Below, one piece after another: positions 1-6,836 of a DNA stretch of 42,042 nucleotides; position 1 is the first letter of the stretch, and each line of letters starts with the position of its first letter. The notes under the pieces were generated by a model. That model was not told where the DNA came from, did no database searches, and saw nothing but the letters and a program-made list of their open reading frames with translations. This stretch comes from Bacillota bacterium (lineage in GTDB: Bacteria > Bacillota > Clostridia > Acetivibrionales > DSM-1351). The stretch covers positions 1 to 42,042 of the forward strand of contig JAEWST010000004.1 in the NCBI GenBank assembly GCA_023398105.1. The letters run 5' to 3'. A program made the translations under genes and the position numbers.

Positions 1-780
1 ACTGACGATAAAGATGTATGGTGGGAAGGTATGGGAGTTGATGCTCCTGATCATCTCGTTGACTGGAAGAACAACGATTGGACACCAGCTTCAGGAACTC
101 CTGCTGCTCATCCAAATGCTCGTTTTACAGCACCAGCTTCACAGTGTCCAGTTATAGCTCCGGAGTGGGAAGATCCTGCTGGAGTTCCTATATCAGCTAT
201 ATTGATAGGTGGACGTCGTCCTAGCACTATTCCTTTGGTACATGAAAGCTTTGATTGGAAGCATGGTGTATTCATGGGTTCAATCATGGGTTCAGAAATA
301 ACAGCTGCTGCTATCTCTGACAAGATTGGTCAAGTTCGTCGTGATCCATTCGCTATGTTACCATTCATAGGTTACAATGTATGTGATTATCTACAACACT
401 GGTTAGATGTTGGAGCTAAATCAACTGATGACAAATTACCAAAGATATTCTATGTAAACTGGTTCCGTAAGGATAAAGACGGCAAGTGGTTATGGCCAGG
501 TTACGGTGAAAACAGCCGTGTTCTTAAGTGGATATGTGAAAGAGTTGCAGGAGAAGGAGAAGCTGTTAAGACTCCTATCGGTTACATGCCTACTGAAAAT
601 GCTATTGATACTGCAGGTCTTGATGTATCAGCTGACGACATGGCAGAGCTTCTCAAAGTAAACAATGAAGAATGGCTAAACGAAGTTGAGTCAATTAAAG
701 CTCACTATGAAAAATTAGGTTGTATGCCACAAGAATTGAAAAATCAGCTTGCAGCTCTTGAAGCTAGATTGAAAGCATAA
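1..780 (+). CDS. pckG: Phosphoenolpyruvate carboxykinase (GTP), C-terminal part
   Basis: The gene begins before the window; the frame is open from base 1 and ends with TAA at 778-780, giving about 259 C-terminal residues of a protein normally near 600. The enzyme interconverts oxaloacetate plus GTP with PEP plus CO2 and GDP in the cytosol. Visible family hallmarks are GGRRPSTIPLVHESF, the FAMLPFIGYN segment, NWFRKDKDGKWLWPGYGENS (guanine-nucleotide site region) and TPIGYMP. The P-loop-like kinase motif and the metal-binding Lys/His lie upstream and are not in view. In cellulolytic clostridia this GTP-dependent enzyme is commonly part of the PEP/oxaloacetate/malate node. An efficient terminator follows, so it ends its transcription unit. 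Identification is firm; only the start is missing. Confidence 0.97.
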   Translation, partial: TDDKDVWWEGMGVDAPDHLVDWKNNDWTPASGTPAAHPNARFTAPASQCPVIAPEWEDPAGVPISAILIGGRRPSTIPLVHESFDWKHGVFMGSIMGSEITAAAISDKIGQVRRDPFAMLPFIGYNVCDYLQHWLDVGAKSTDDKLPKIFYVNWFRKDKDGKWLWPGYGENSRVLKWICERVAGEGEAVKTPIGYMPTENAIDTAGLDVSADDMAELLKVNNEEWLNEVESIKAHYEKLGCMPQELKNQLAALEARLKA

Positions 781-814
781 TTGAATTGAAATTTTTCTAA
801 TAAAATATTATAAA

Positions 815-862
815 AACAATAAAGTCCTGCTGGCAAAATTAAGCAGGGCTTTGTTGTTTTTA
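815..862 (+). terminator. Intrinsic terminator of pckG
   Basis: AAAGTCCTGCT (821-831) pairs with AGCAGGGCTTT (842-852) with one G-U pair, and the stem extends through AACAA/TTGTT to about 17-18 bp. The loop is about 10 nt and the right arm ends in TTGTTTTT. It sits 35 bp after the pckG stop codon. Confidence 0.9.
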
Positions 863-1350
863 GGTTTAAGTTATCACTCAAATTCATTTTAATTTATATA
901 AACAATAATTAATTGTGTATTGCTTATAAAAATAAAGAAGTCTCCGATATATATAAGTTGTTTATTATTTAAATAAACCTACATAGTATATAAAAGAAGA
1001 AATAAATAACTAAAATGATATAAAAAATTAATAATGTATAGTAATATGAAAAATACAAAATTGTGTAAATTTATTGCTTGATGTAACTATATTTGATAAA
1101 ATATAATAAAAATTAGGGGTAAGTATTTAAACAACGAATCCATATATAATAAGTTTTTACCTTTATTACAAGATTAAAAAATTGAAGTTGTTTTGTATTG
1201 CTTCAATATTACTAATATATATTGAAAGCGTTTTGCCATTATGATATTCTTTAGATATACGCTAAATAATGTAAGAACTTACTTATCACCTAATTATGTT
1301 TTAATAATTTTAGCACTTGTACATTATATTTAAATGGTTAGGGGATAAGC
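863..1350. other. Gene-free AT-rich spacer
   Basis: About 490 bp with no credible open frame on either strand. The only site worth naming is a possible promoter at 1222-1250 for the cassette that starts at 1351. A short inverted repeat, ATTGAAG (1181-1187) and CTTCAAT (1201-1207), lies just upstream of it; its role is unknown. Confidence 0.5.
1222..1250 (+). promoter_or_regulatory. Candidate promoter of the ART/SecB-like cassette
   Basis: TTGAAA (1222-1227) and TATTCT (1245-1250) are separated by 17 bp, about 100 bp before the first gene of the cassette. The spacing is ideal but both boxes are imperfect, and AT-rich DNA gives such matches by chance, so this is only a candidate. Confidence 0.3.
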
Positions 1351-2022
1351 ATGTATGAGATTGAGGCATATCATGGGACTAATAGGTTACGTGGAGAGAG
1401 GATTATTGCTAACGAACAAATAGAATTATCAATCGGAGATAATCACTGGCTAGGTGATGGAAGTTATTTTTTTGAAGATGATTTATATGCATATAAATGG
1501 TGTGTTGATATGTTCTATAATCGCTATAAGGAATATTATACTTATAATCATCTAATAGAAGAATATATGATTTTACGAGCATCTATTAAAACAGAGCAAA
1601 GTAGAATTTTTGATTTAACTCACTTAGAAGGAAAAAGTATTTTTGATATAACCTATAAGAACTTAATGGTAATGGCTGAATACAGTGAGAAATTTAAAAA
1701 TTATGAGATTGCAGATGGGGTAGTAATCAATTACCTTTTTAAAGAACTAGGATATTCTTATAGCTATGATGTTGTGAGAGCCGTATTTATAAAATATAAG
1801 AATAATTATAGAGGGATAAAGACTAGACAGGGATTTGTATGCGAAACTCAATTGTGTATAAAAAATATTAATGTTATAGACAAAATTTATGAATATAACT
1901 TTGATTCAAAAGTTTCTAAATATGAATCTATATGGAATAATCTAATAAACATAGATTCAATGTATAAAGAAAAAAATACTTATAATAAGTATAAAGCATA
2001 TAGAACTGGATATAAATTATAG
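1351..2022 (+). CDS. ADP-ribosyltransferase-like toxin (CmdT-like)
   Basis: A 223-residue protein; ATG is preceded by AGGGGAT six bases upstream. The N-terminus carries YHGT (residues 8-11), then WLGDGSYFFEDDLYAYKW (about 34-51). This is the H...G-x-Y-F pattern of the PARP-like ADP-ribosyltransferase fold, where the His and Tyr hold NAD; the third catalytic position is not obvious by eye. No signal peptide or membrane segment is seen, so it should be cytosolic. It is followed after 26 bp by a small gene and then a SecB-like gene, the order of the CmdTAC toxin-antitoxin-chaperone phage-defence system, in which CmdT is an ADP-ribosyltransferase acting on mRNA. The ART call comes from motifs; the toxin role comes from context. 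Strong A/T bias in codon choice would fit an acquired defence gene. Confidence 0.7.
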   Translation: MYEIEAYHGTNRLRGERIIANEQIELSIGDNHWLGDGSYFFEDDLYAYKWCVDMFYNRYKEYYTYNHLIEEYMILRASIKTEQSRIFDLTHLEGKSIFDITYKNLMVMAEYSEKFKNYEIADGVVINYLFKELGYSYSYDVVRAVFIKYKNNYRGIKTRQGFVCETQLCIKNINVIDKIYEYNFDSKVSKYESIWNNLINIDSMYKEKNTYNKYKAYRTGYKL

Positions 2023-2048
2023 TAGGATAAATGAAAGGTGTGATATAT

Positions 2049-2300
2049 ATGACCTTAGATGAAAGAATACAACAAATTAACGAGCACTTTAAAAATTTAA
2101 CTGTAGAAGAGTTTGAAAATAACCTTATAGAATGTGGTATTGAAGTCATTAAACCCTCTTCATTAAGCGGTATGCGAATTGCTAATTTTGATGAGCTTAA
2201 ATTAATAGGGGATTTATATGATGTTACTGCTAATATTTTCGAAATATCTGCAGAGAACCTACTTCTATTTCAAAAATATGATTTTTGTGGGGCGGCCTAA
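2049..2300 (+). CDS. Small protein, candidate antitoxin of the cassette (CmdA-like position)
   Basis: The frame is open from ATG 2031, but GAAAGG at 2033-2038 is a good ribosome site for the ATG at 2049, so I choose that start (83 residues, beginning MTLDERIQQINEHF). I do not recognise the family. The protein is acidic and mostly helical by appearance, with no DNA-binding motif that I can name, and ends in the rather hydrophobic NLLLFQKYDFCGAA. Its stop TAA shares an A with the start of the SecB-like gene (TAATG), which indicates translational coupling. By analogy with toxin-antitoxin-chaperone modules, the antitoxin sits between toxin and chaperone and needs the chaperone for folding, often through an aggregation-prone C-terminal segment. 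That this protein is the antitoxin is inference from position. Confidence 0.6.
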   Translation: MTLDERIQQINEHFKNLTVEEFENNLIECGIEVIKPSSLSGMRIANFDELKLIGDLYDVTANIFEISAENLLLFQKYDFCGAA

Positions 2301-2743
2301 TGAGTGGACAAGATAAGGACATTAAAAGCAGTTTAAAATTTAATGATTACATAGTAAAAAATATTATTTTCAAATATAACGAAGGTTTTAATGGTGAGGC
2401 AGTAAAAATAAGTTTTAATATAACTAGGAAAGTTTTGTATAAAAACGAAGATAATAATAGTGCTGAAGTGACTTTATTTGTTGACATTTTCGATGACAAA
2501 TTTGAGGATAATCAACCTTTTTATATGCATATTGAAATAACTGGTTATTTTGAAGTAGATGATATTCAGTCTGAAATAGGTAAACATTTAATTAAATACA
2601 ATTCAGTAGCAATATTGTTTCCGTATGTTAGGGCGTTAATTACTAGTTATACTGCCAATTCGAATGTTCCACCATTGATTCTTCCACCTATAAATATTAC
2701 AAAAATGATTGATGAAGAAGAGTCAGAAAATAAGAAGCAATAA
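2300..2743 (+). CDS. SecB-like chaperone (CmdC-like)
   Basis: The ATG at 2300 overlaps the previous stop; an in-frame TTG at 2285 is less likely. The 147-residue product is close to the usual SecB length (~155). The C-terminal half carries the family signature: NSVAILFPYVRALITSY followed by NVPPLILPPINI, matching the ILFPYxR and PPxxLxPVNF region of SecB, preceded by a GYFEV strand typical of the beta-sheet core. SecB proper is a proteobacterial export chaperone and Gram-positive bacteria generally lack it. Solitary SecB-like proteins in other phyla are known to control toxin-antitoxin pairs (for example Rv1957 of Mycobacterium tuberculosis) and, in CmdTAC, to sense a phage capsid protein. 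A role stabilising the protein at 2049-2300 is therefore the natural inference. The fold assignment is strong; the client is unproven. Confidence 0.8.
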   Translation: MSGQDKDIKSSLKFNDYIVKNIIFKYNEGFNGEAVKISFNITRKVLYKNEDNNSAEVTLFVDIFDDKFEDNQPFYMHIEITGYFEVDDIQSEIGKHLIKYNSVAILFPYVRALITSYTANSNVPPLILPPINITKMIDEEESENKKQ

Positions 2744-2781
2744 AAAGTGGGGAAAAATCTGCTTTTTGTTGCTTTGTTTTT
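2735..2781 (+). terminator. Terminator of the ART/SecB-like cassette
   Basis: AAGCAATAAAAAG (2735-2747) pairs with CTTTTTGTTGCTT (2762-2774) around a 14-nt loop, followed by TGTTTTTAATTTTT. The left arm contains the SecB-like stop codon, so the cassette ends very tightly. Confidence 0.75.
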
Positions 2782-2974
2782 AATTTTTATGTAAAGTATT
2801 TGCGTAAGTTTTAAAAATTCTGCAAATTCCAGCTGCAATTATCCTAGATACTTTTAAGAGCCAGCTCACGTAATATTCTTTTTCACTATCTTTAGAATCA
2901 ATAAACTTATAATAAATTTGATTTAGCAATTTTTGTTTTTTTCTGACCAGTGGATGTTGTTTTCTTATAGTATT
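2780..2974 (-). pseudogene. Possible remnant reading frame, unidentified
   Basis: Between the cassette terminator and the next gene the minus strand holds a 64-codon frame with no ATG. Its end reads protein-like (YYVSWLLKVSRIIAAGICRI, then a lysine-rich tail) and stops inside the T-run of the neighbouring terminator. It is bounded upstream by TAG at 2975-2977. I do not recognise it. It may be the 3' end of a gene whose beginning was lost, or a chance frame. Confidence 0.25.
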
Positions 2975-3027
2975 CTAATAATGAAATATTGCTACTGTTA
3001 TTTCTTTATAGGAGTAGGGCTACAAAT

Positions 3028-3180
3028 ATGACTAAGATAGCAGAATGGATTGATGATCCACGAAACACAGTTATTGTTGTGGTAAGCAGGATTAAGAAGA
3101 GAAGCAATGGTAGAAAGAAACAATACATAAAGAAGAGTAGAAAATATTACTTTAACATAGATTTTCAGAAAAGGATGTTT
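3028..3180 (+). pseudogene. Possible decayed MarR-type winged-helix fragment
   Basis: A plus-strand frame contains MTKIAEWIDDPRNTVIVVV followed by SRIKKR, which resembles the recognition-helix part of MarR-family regulators (pattern LTxIAExLxVxxNTxxxxVxRLEKKGL). Nothing like the rest of a ~140-residue MarR protein can be read before or after it, and it runs into the ribosome site of the dehydrogenase gene. A regulator next to a dehydrogenase would be natural, so I suspect a remnant; the similarity is short. Confidence 0.25.
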
Positions 3181-3184
3181 TACG

Positions 3185-3937
3185 ATGAAAGCATTAGTAA
3201 CAGGAGCTAGTTCGGGAATAGGGCGTGATATTTCTATATTATTAAGTAAAAAAGGCTATGACTTGATTCTTGTAGCACGTAGAATGGAAAAGCTGGAAGA
3301 ACTAAAGCAAACATTATCAACTAAAGTCCAAACAATTTGTCTAGATTTGTCCAAGGAAGAAGCTTGCTTTGAGCTATATGAGCAAGTTAAGAATGAGGAC
3401 ATAGATATTTTGATAAACAATGCTGGTTTTGGAATTTTTGGGATGTTTGATGGTATAGATATTCATGATGAGCTGAGATTAATTGACACAAATATTAAGG
3501 CAGTTGATATTTTGACAAAGCTATTTTTGAAAGACTTTAAAAGAAGAGATTCAGGTTATATCTTAAATGTTGCCTCGTCTGCTGCTTTTTTGCCTGGACC
3601 ATTACTGTCTAGCTATTATGCATCAAAGGCATATGTACTTAGATTAACACAAGCTATTTATGAAGAGCTTCGCAGAGAAGGAAGCAGAGTATACGTAGGA
3701 ACACTATGTCCAGGACCTGTTGACACTGAATTTAATCAAACTGCAAATGTTAAAATGAGCCTAAAAGGGCTGACAAGCCAATATGTTGCAGATTATGCAA
3801 TAAAGCAGATGTTAAAAAGAAAGCTAACTATTATTCCAGGTACTACAATGAAGCTTGCAGTACTTTTTCAAAAATTTGTGCCAGAAAAATTGTTGCTTAG
3901 AATTGCATACCATATGCAAAAGAAAAAGGAAGGATAA
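3185..3937 (+). CDS. Short-chain dehydrogenase/reductase (classical SDR)
   Basis: A 250-residue cytosolic oxidoreductase of the classical SDR type, about the usual length. The Rossmann nucleotide motif TGASSGIG is at residues 6-13, NNAG at 78-81, a catalytic Ser near 131-132, and Y144-x3-K148 (YYASK) completes the active site. ARR after beta-strand 2 (31-33) suggests NADP(H) preference. CPGPV(D)T near 178-184 is the normal post-catalytic loop. The C-terminus is basic and somewhat hydrophobic, as in the YqjQ/DltE-like subgroup. The substrate cannot be told from sequence. AAAAGGATG lies a suitable distance before the ATG. It appears monocistronic, ending at a terminator. Confidence 0.9.
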   Translation: MKALVTGASSGIGRDISILLSKKGYDLILVARRMEKLEELKQTLSTKVQTICLDLSKEEACFELYEQVKNEDIDILINNAGFGIFGMFDGIDIHDELRLIDTNIKAVDILTKLFLKDFKRRDSGYILNVASSAAFLPGPLLSSYYASKAYVLRLTQAIYEELRREGSRVYVGTLCPGPVDTEFNQTANVKMSLKGLTSQYVADYAIKQMLKRKLTIIPGTTMKLAVLFQKFVPEKLLLRIAYHMQKKKEG

Positions 3938-3987
3938 TGCGGTTAATTGGGTTTAACTTTTAAAATAGATATAATAAGATTTAGATT

Positions 3988-4013
3988 AAAAATATCAAAG
4001 CTGATATTTTTTT
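3988..4013 (+). terminator. Terminator after the SDR gene
   Basis: AAATATCA (3990-3997), loop AAGC, TGATATTT (4002-4009), then further T residues to 4013. The stem is short and AT-rich, but form and position (50 bp after the stop) are right. Confidence 0.65.
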
Positions 4014-4082
4014 AGATAAATACTTCGATACAAGAAGTATTCTCGATGGGAATTATATGCTCAAATTATCAATAGTTTGACT

Positions 4083-4187
4083 AAAATAATTGCATGAAAT
4101 AGTAATGGTTCATCGTGTGCTAGAAACGGCAATTTGTCGGTTTTGGACAAATACGAAGGGTCACCAACTAATTCATGCAATTATTTT
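4083..4187. repeat. Long inverted repeat enclosing a second hairpin
   Basis: AAAATAATTGCATGAA (4083-4098) is perfectly repeated in inverse as TTCATGCAATTATTTT (4172-4187), 73 bp apart. Within the interior, ATTTGTC (4132-4138) and GACAAAT (4146-4152) form another perfect stem. On the plus strand the right arm ends in a T-run, so the transcript could fold into a terminator-like multi-stem RNA; as DNA it resembles a tiny non-autonomous element. No open frame is inside it. I could not match it to a known riboswitch. Confidence 0.55.
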
Positions 4188-4460
4188 TTATACATATAGA
4201 AATTTATATGTTCCTAAGCTCATCCACAGGTTTTGGTATTATTAAAATTTATGCATTACATAAAAAGTATCAATCAAGAAGAAAATTTCTAAGCTTCGGG
4301 ATGTAAATGGGGATTCCCTTTTCCAGTTTAGGAGAGTGCGTAGTAACAGGTTGTGTTTTGTCAAAGAGAACTAGGTAGGTTACTAAAAGAAGAAGAGGTT
4401 TGCATATGATAATAAACATAACCATAAATAATGACAATATATGACAAAATAAAAAATAAA
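4188..4460. other. Gene-free spacer before the TetR gene
   Basis: No convincing gene. A 65-codon minus-strand frame (4270-4467) has no recognisable features. TAGTAAC (4341-4347) and GTTACTA (4379-4385) form an inverted repeat, and GTAGTAA at 4340-4346 is the same heptamer as in the candidate TetR operator at 4509-4526. Confidence 0.4.
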
Positions 4461-4489
4461 TTGACAAAATATGAGGAACAATGCATAAT
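4461..4489 (+). promoter_or_regulatory. SigA-type promoter of the TetR gene
   Basis: TTGACA (4461-4466), 17-bp spacer, CATAAT (4484-4489). The predicted start near 4496 leaves a ~45-nt leader that contains the palindrome at 4509-4526. Confidence 0.65.
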
Positions 4490-4508
4490 ATTATTATTCG
4501 AAGTCATA

Positions 4509-4526
4509 GTAGTAAATGATTACTAC
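4509..4526. promoter_or_regulatory. Palindromic candidate TetR operator
   Basis: GTAGTAA-ATGA-TTACTAC, a perfect 7-bp inverted repeat with a 4-bp spacer, lies just downstream of the promoter and 16 bp before the ATG. Its size and location suit autorepression by the dimeric TetR-family protein encoded next. Confidence 0.6.
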
Positions 4527-4541
4527 CCTTGGAGGTAAAAA

Positions 4542-5132
4542 ATGGGTTCTTACATATTAGACAGGAAAGACAGCTTAATATTGACTGCTATTGAAGTCCT
4601 TGATCAATTGGGAATACAAGGATTATCAACAAGGGAAATTGCAAAACGTCAAGGAGTATCTGAAGCTACAATATTTCGCCATTATTCAAAAAAAAGCCAT
4701 TTGATTATAGCAATGTTAGACTTTGACTCGAAATATGATTTGGATATTATTACTTCAATCCGAATGAAAAATCTAAAACTAAGAACAGCTATTGTATATT
4801 TTGTGAATTCTTATGCGGAATACTATGAAAATTACCCTGCTGTAACAGCTGTTTCACAGACCTATAATGATTTGGCATGTGATCCGCTATATGCTGAGAA
4901 AGTAAAAAAATCATTCTTTACAAAAATATTTTTTTTGCAAGATATCATACTAGAGGCACAAAAAGCAGGTGAAATAAATAAGAGCATAGATAGTAAAAAT
5001 TTTTCCTATTTGATTTGGGGTTCATTTATGTCAATATGTCAAAATTGGAGGTTTAATAAATATAACTTTTCACTTAAAGAATGTACTATTTCCACGCTGG
5101 AAATGACTCTTGATTCGTTTGATATCAGATAG
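4542..5132 (+). CDS. TetR/AcrR-family transcriptional regulator
   Basis: A 196-residue protein of normal TetR length. The N-terminal helix-turn-helix is clear: ILTAIEVLDQLGIQGLSTRE, then IAKRQGVSEATIFRHYSKKS, followed by the linker helix. The C-terminal ligand-binding half is not diagnostic. TTGGAGG precedes the ATG at a suitable distance. A strong promoter and an 18-bp palindrome lie directly upstream, so it probably represses itself. The next start codon (5156, the chemotaxis chimera) is only 23 bp after its stop, so the signalling genes may be under the same control. The ligand is unknown. Confidence 0.9.
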   Translation: MGSYILDRKDSLILTAIEVLDQLGIQGLSTREIAKRQGVSEATIFRHYSKKSHLIIAMLDFDSKYDLDIITSIRMKNLKLRTAIVYFVNSYAEYYENYPAVTAVSQTYNDLACDPLYAEKVKKSFFTKIFFLQDIILEAQKAGEINKSIDSKNFSYLIWGSFMSICQNWRFNKYNFSLKECTISTLEMTLDSFDIR

Positions 5133-5155
5133 AAAATTTACTAGGGGGGGTGCCT

Positions 5156-6800
5156 ATGTCTGGACATAATATAGATGATCCAATACTTGATATGTATATA
5201 TTTGAGACAACTCAGCAGATAGAACAGCTTGAGAACTTTAGAACTAACGGAGCTTGAGGATAAAGAGTTTGAAGAACTTTGTGGCTCATGGAAAAATGAA
5301 AAAAAAGAGTCAGTAAATAATTCTGAAGACACTTCTATAACTATTTCAGAGCTTCAGGAGAAAAACAATAGAGACAAGCTAGAAAAAGAGGCTCAGTCCT
5401 CGTCTGCTCAAGGAATAATTAGTGTAAGCATAACTAAACTAAATAAGCTTATAGATTTAGTGGGTGAAATGGTTATTGCTGAAGCTATGGTTACTCAAAA
5501 TCCAGATCTTAAGGGTTTAAATCTCGACAATTTTCAAAAGGCAGCACGACAACTTCAAAAAATATCAGGCGAGCTTCAGGATATGGTAATGTCAATACGT
5601 ATGGTGCCTATTTCCTCAACATTTAATAAAATGCACCGCATTGTGCGTGATATGAGCAAAAAGCTTGATAAGCAAGTTGCTTTAGAAATTATAGGTGAAG
5701 AGACTGAAGTGGATAAAAATATTATTGAGCATATTTCAGATCCTCTGATGCACGTGGTTAGAAATTCCATAGACCACGGTTTAGAAGCTACTGAGGATAG
5801 AATTGCAGCAGGAAAGCCTCCAATAGGCACTATTACAATAGAGGCTAAAAATGCTGGAAGTGATGTTTTAATAATTGTAAAAGATGATGGAAGAGGACTG
5901 GATAAAGAAAAAATACTTAAGCGGGCAAAAGAAAATGGTTTGCTGCACAAGCCTGAAAATTTAATGACTGATAAGGAAATTTATTCACTTGTTTTTCTTC
6001 CGGGGTTTTCTACTACAGAAAAAATTACTGAGTTTTCTGGGCGTGGTGTTGGCATGGATGTAGTTTCAAAAAACATAGAGGCAGTTGGTGGAACCACTTG
6101 GATAGACAGTTCTCCTGGTGTTGGCACAATAACTACTATGAAAATTCCTCTGACACTTGCAATTATTGATGGGATGAATGTTAGAGTGGGCAATAGTTGC
6201 TATACAATTCCAACCACTGATATAAGAGAATCTTTCAGACCAGAGGAAAAGGCTATTATTAAAGATCCTATTAGAAGACTTATTCCTCAGTATCCATTAC
6301 CTGTGATAGTAGTTAGCAGTGTCAGTGAAGCTGTTTTTGATGCTATGGGTGCAGGTGCTGTTGATTTTGTCACAAAACCTAATGTAGAATCGTTAAGAGG
6401 TGTTAAGGAAACACAGGGTGGAGAGCGTATTGAACAAGGAAAAGTAATCATAGCTCCTGGAGATAGACAGATAAAAGTCGTAAAGGTTGGTACAAAGTTT
6501 ATTGTAGAGCTTGGTGGAACAGAAAAGGTTAATGGACATTGCCCTTCTGTAGATGTGCTTTTTGAATCGGTAGCTAGAAGTGCTGGGAACAATGCTATTG
6601 GAATAATATTGACGGGAATGGGCTATGACGGAGCAAAGGGATTGCTTGCAATGAGAAGAAAGGGTGCAAGAACCATAGGACAGGATGAAGAGACTTCAGT
6701 AGTATATGGTATGCCAAAGGTAGCATTTGACATTGGTGCTGTAGAGAAACAGACTTCTCTAGAGAATATTCCTCATGTGGTATTTTCTATGCTAAGATAG
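5156..6800 (+). pseudogene. Degraded CheA-CheB chimera
   Basis: An ATG at 5156, after AGGGGGGG, begins a CheA-like N-terminus (DDPILDMYIFETTQQIEQLE) that runs into TGA after 33 codons. The open frame resumes shifted at TTG 5229 and continues 523 codons to 6800. That frame has the CheA dimerisation domain (about 65-130), the ATP-binding domain with N box HVVRNSIDHG (175-184), G1 DDGRG (219-223) and G2 GRGVG (271-275), and the start of the CheW-like domain. Near residue 346 it passes in frame into the end of a CheB receiver (PLPVIVVSS, AVDFVTKP), and near 390 jumps into the CheB methylesterase domain. Lost are the CheA phospho-accepting His, most of P5, the CheB receiver Asp, and the esterase Ser (GASTGGT) and His; only the Asp of GMGYDG (467) remains. 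It looks like serial deletions through a chemotaxis operon. Whether the residual protein does anything is unknown. Confidence 0.8.
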
Positions 6801-6836
6801 TCTTATTTATACGTAATAAATCATAGGAGAAATGCG

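Noticed and set aside
1222..1240. TGAAAGCGTTTT resembling a CcpA catabolite-response (cre) site
   Set aside because: The core AAAGCGTTTT fits, but the right half is TTTTGCCA rather than TTTCA at the required spacing, so it is two bases out of register.
4270..4467. 65-codon minus-strand frame before the TetR gene
   Set aside because: No ribosome site, mostly hydrophobic low-complexity start, and it covers the TetR promoter.
5981..6592. Minus-strand frames inside the CheA-CheB region
   Set aside because: Antisense shadows of clearly recognisable CheA and CheB sequence.
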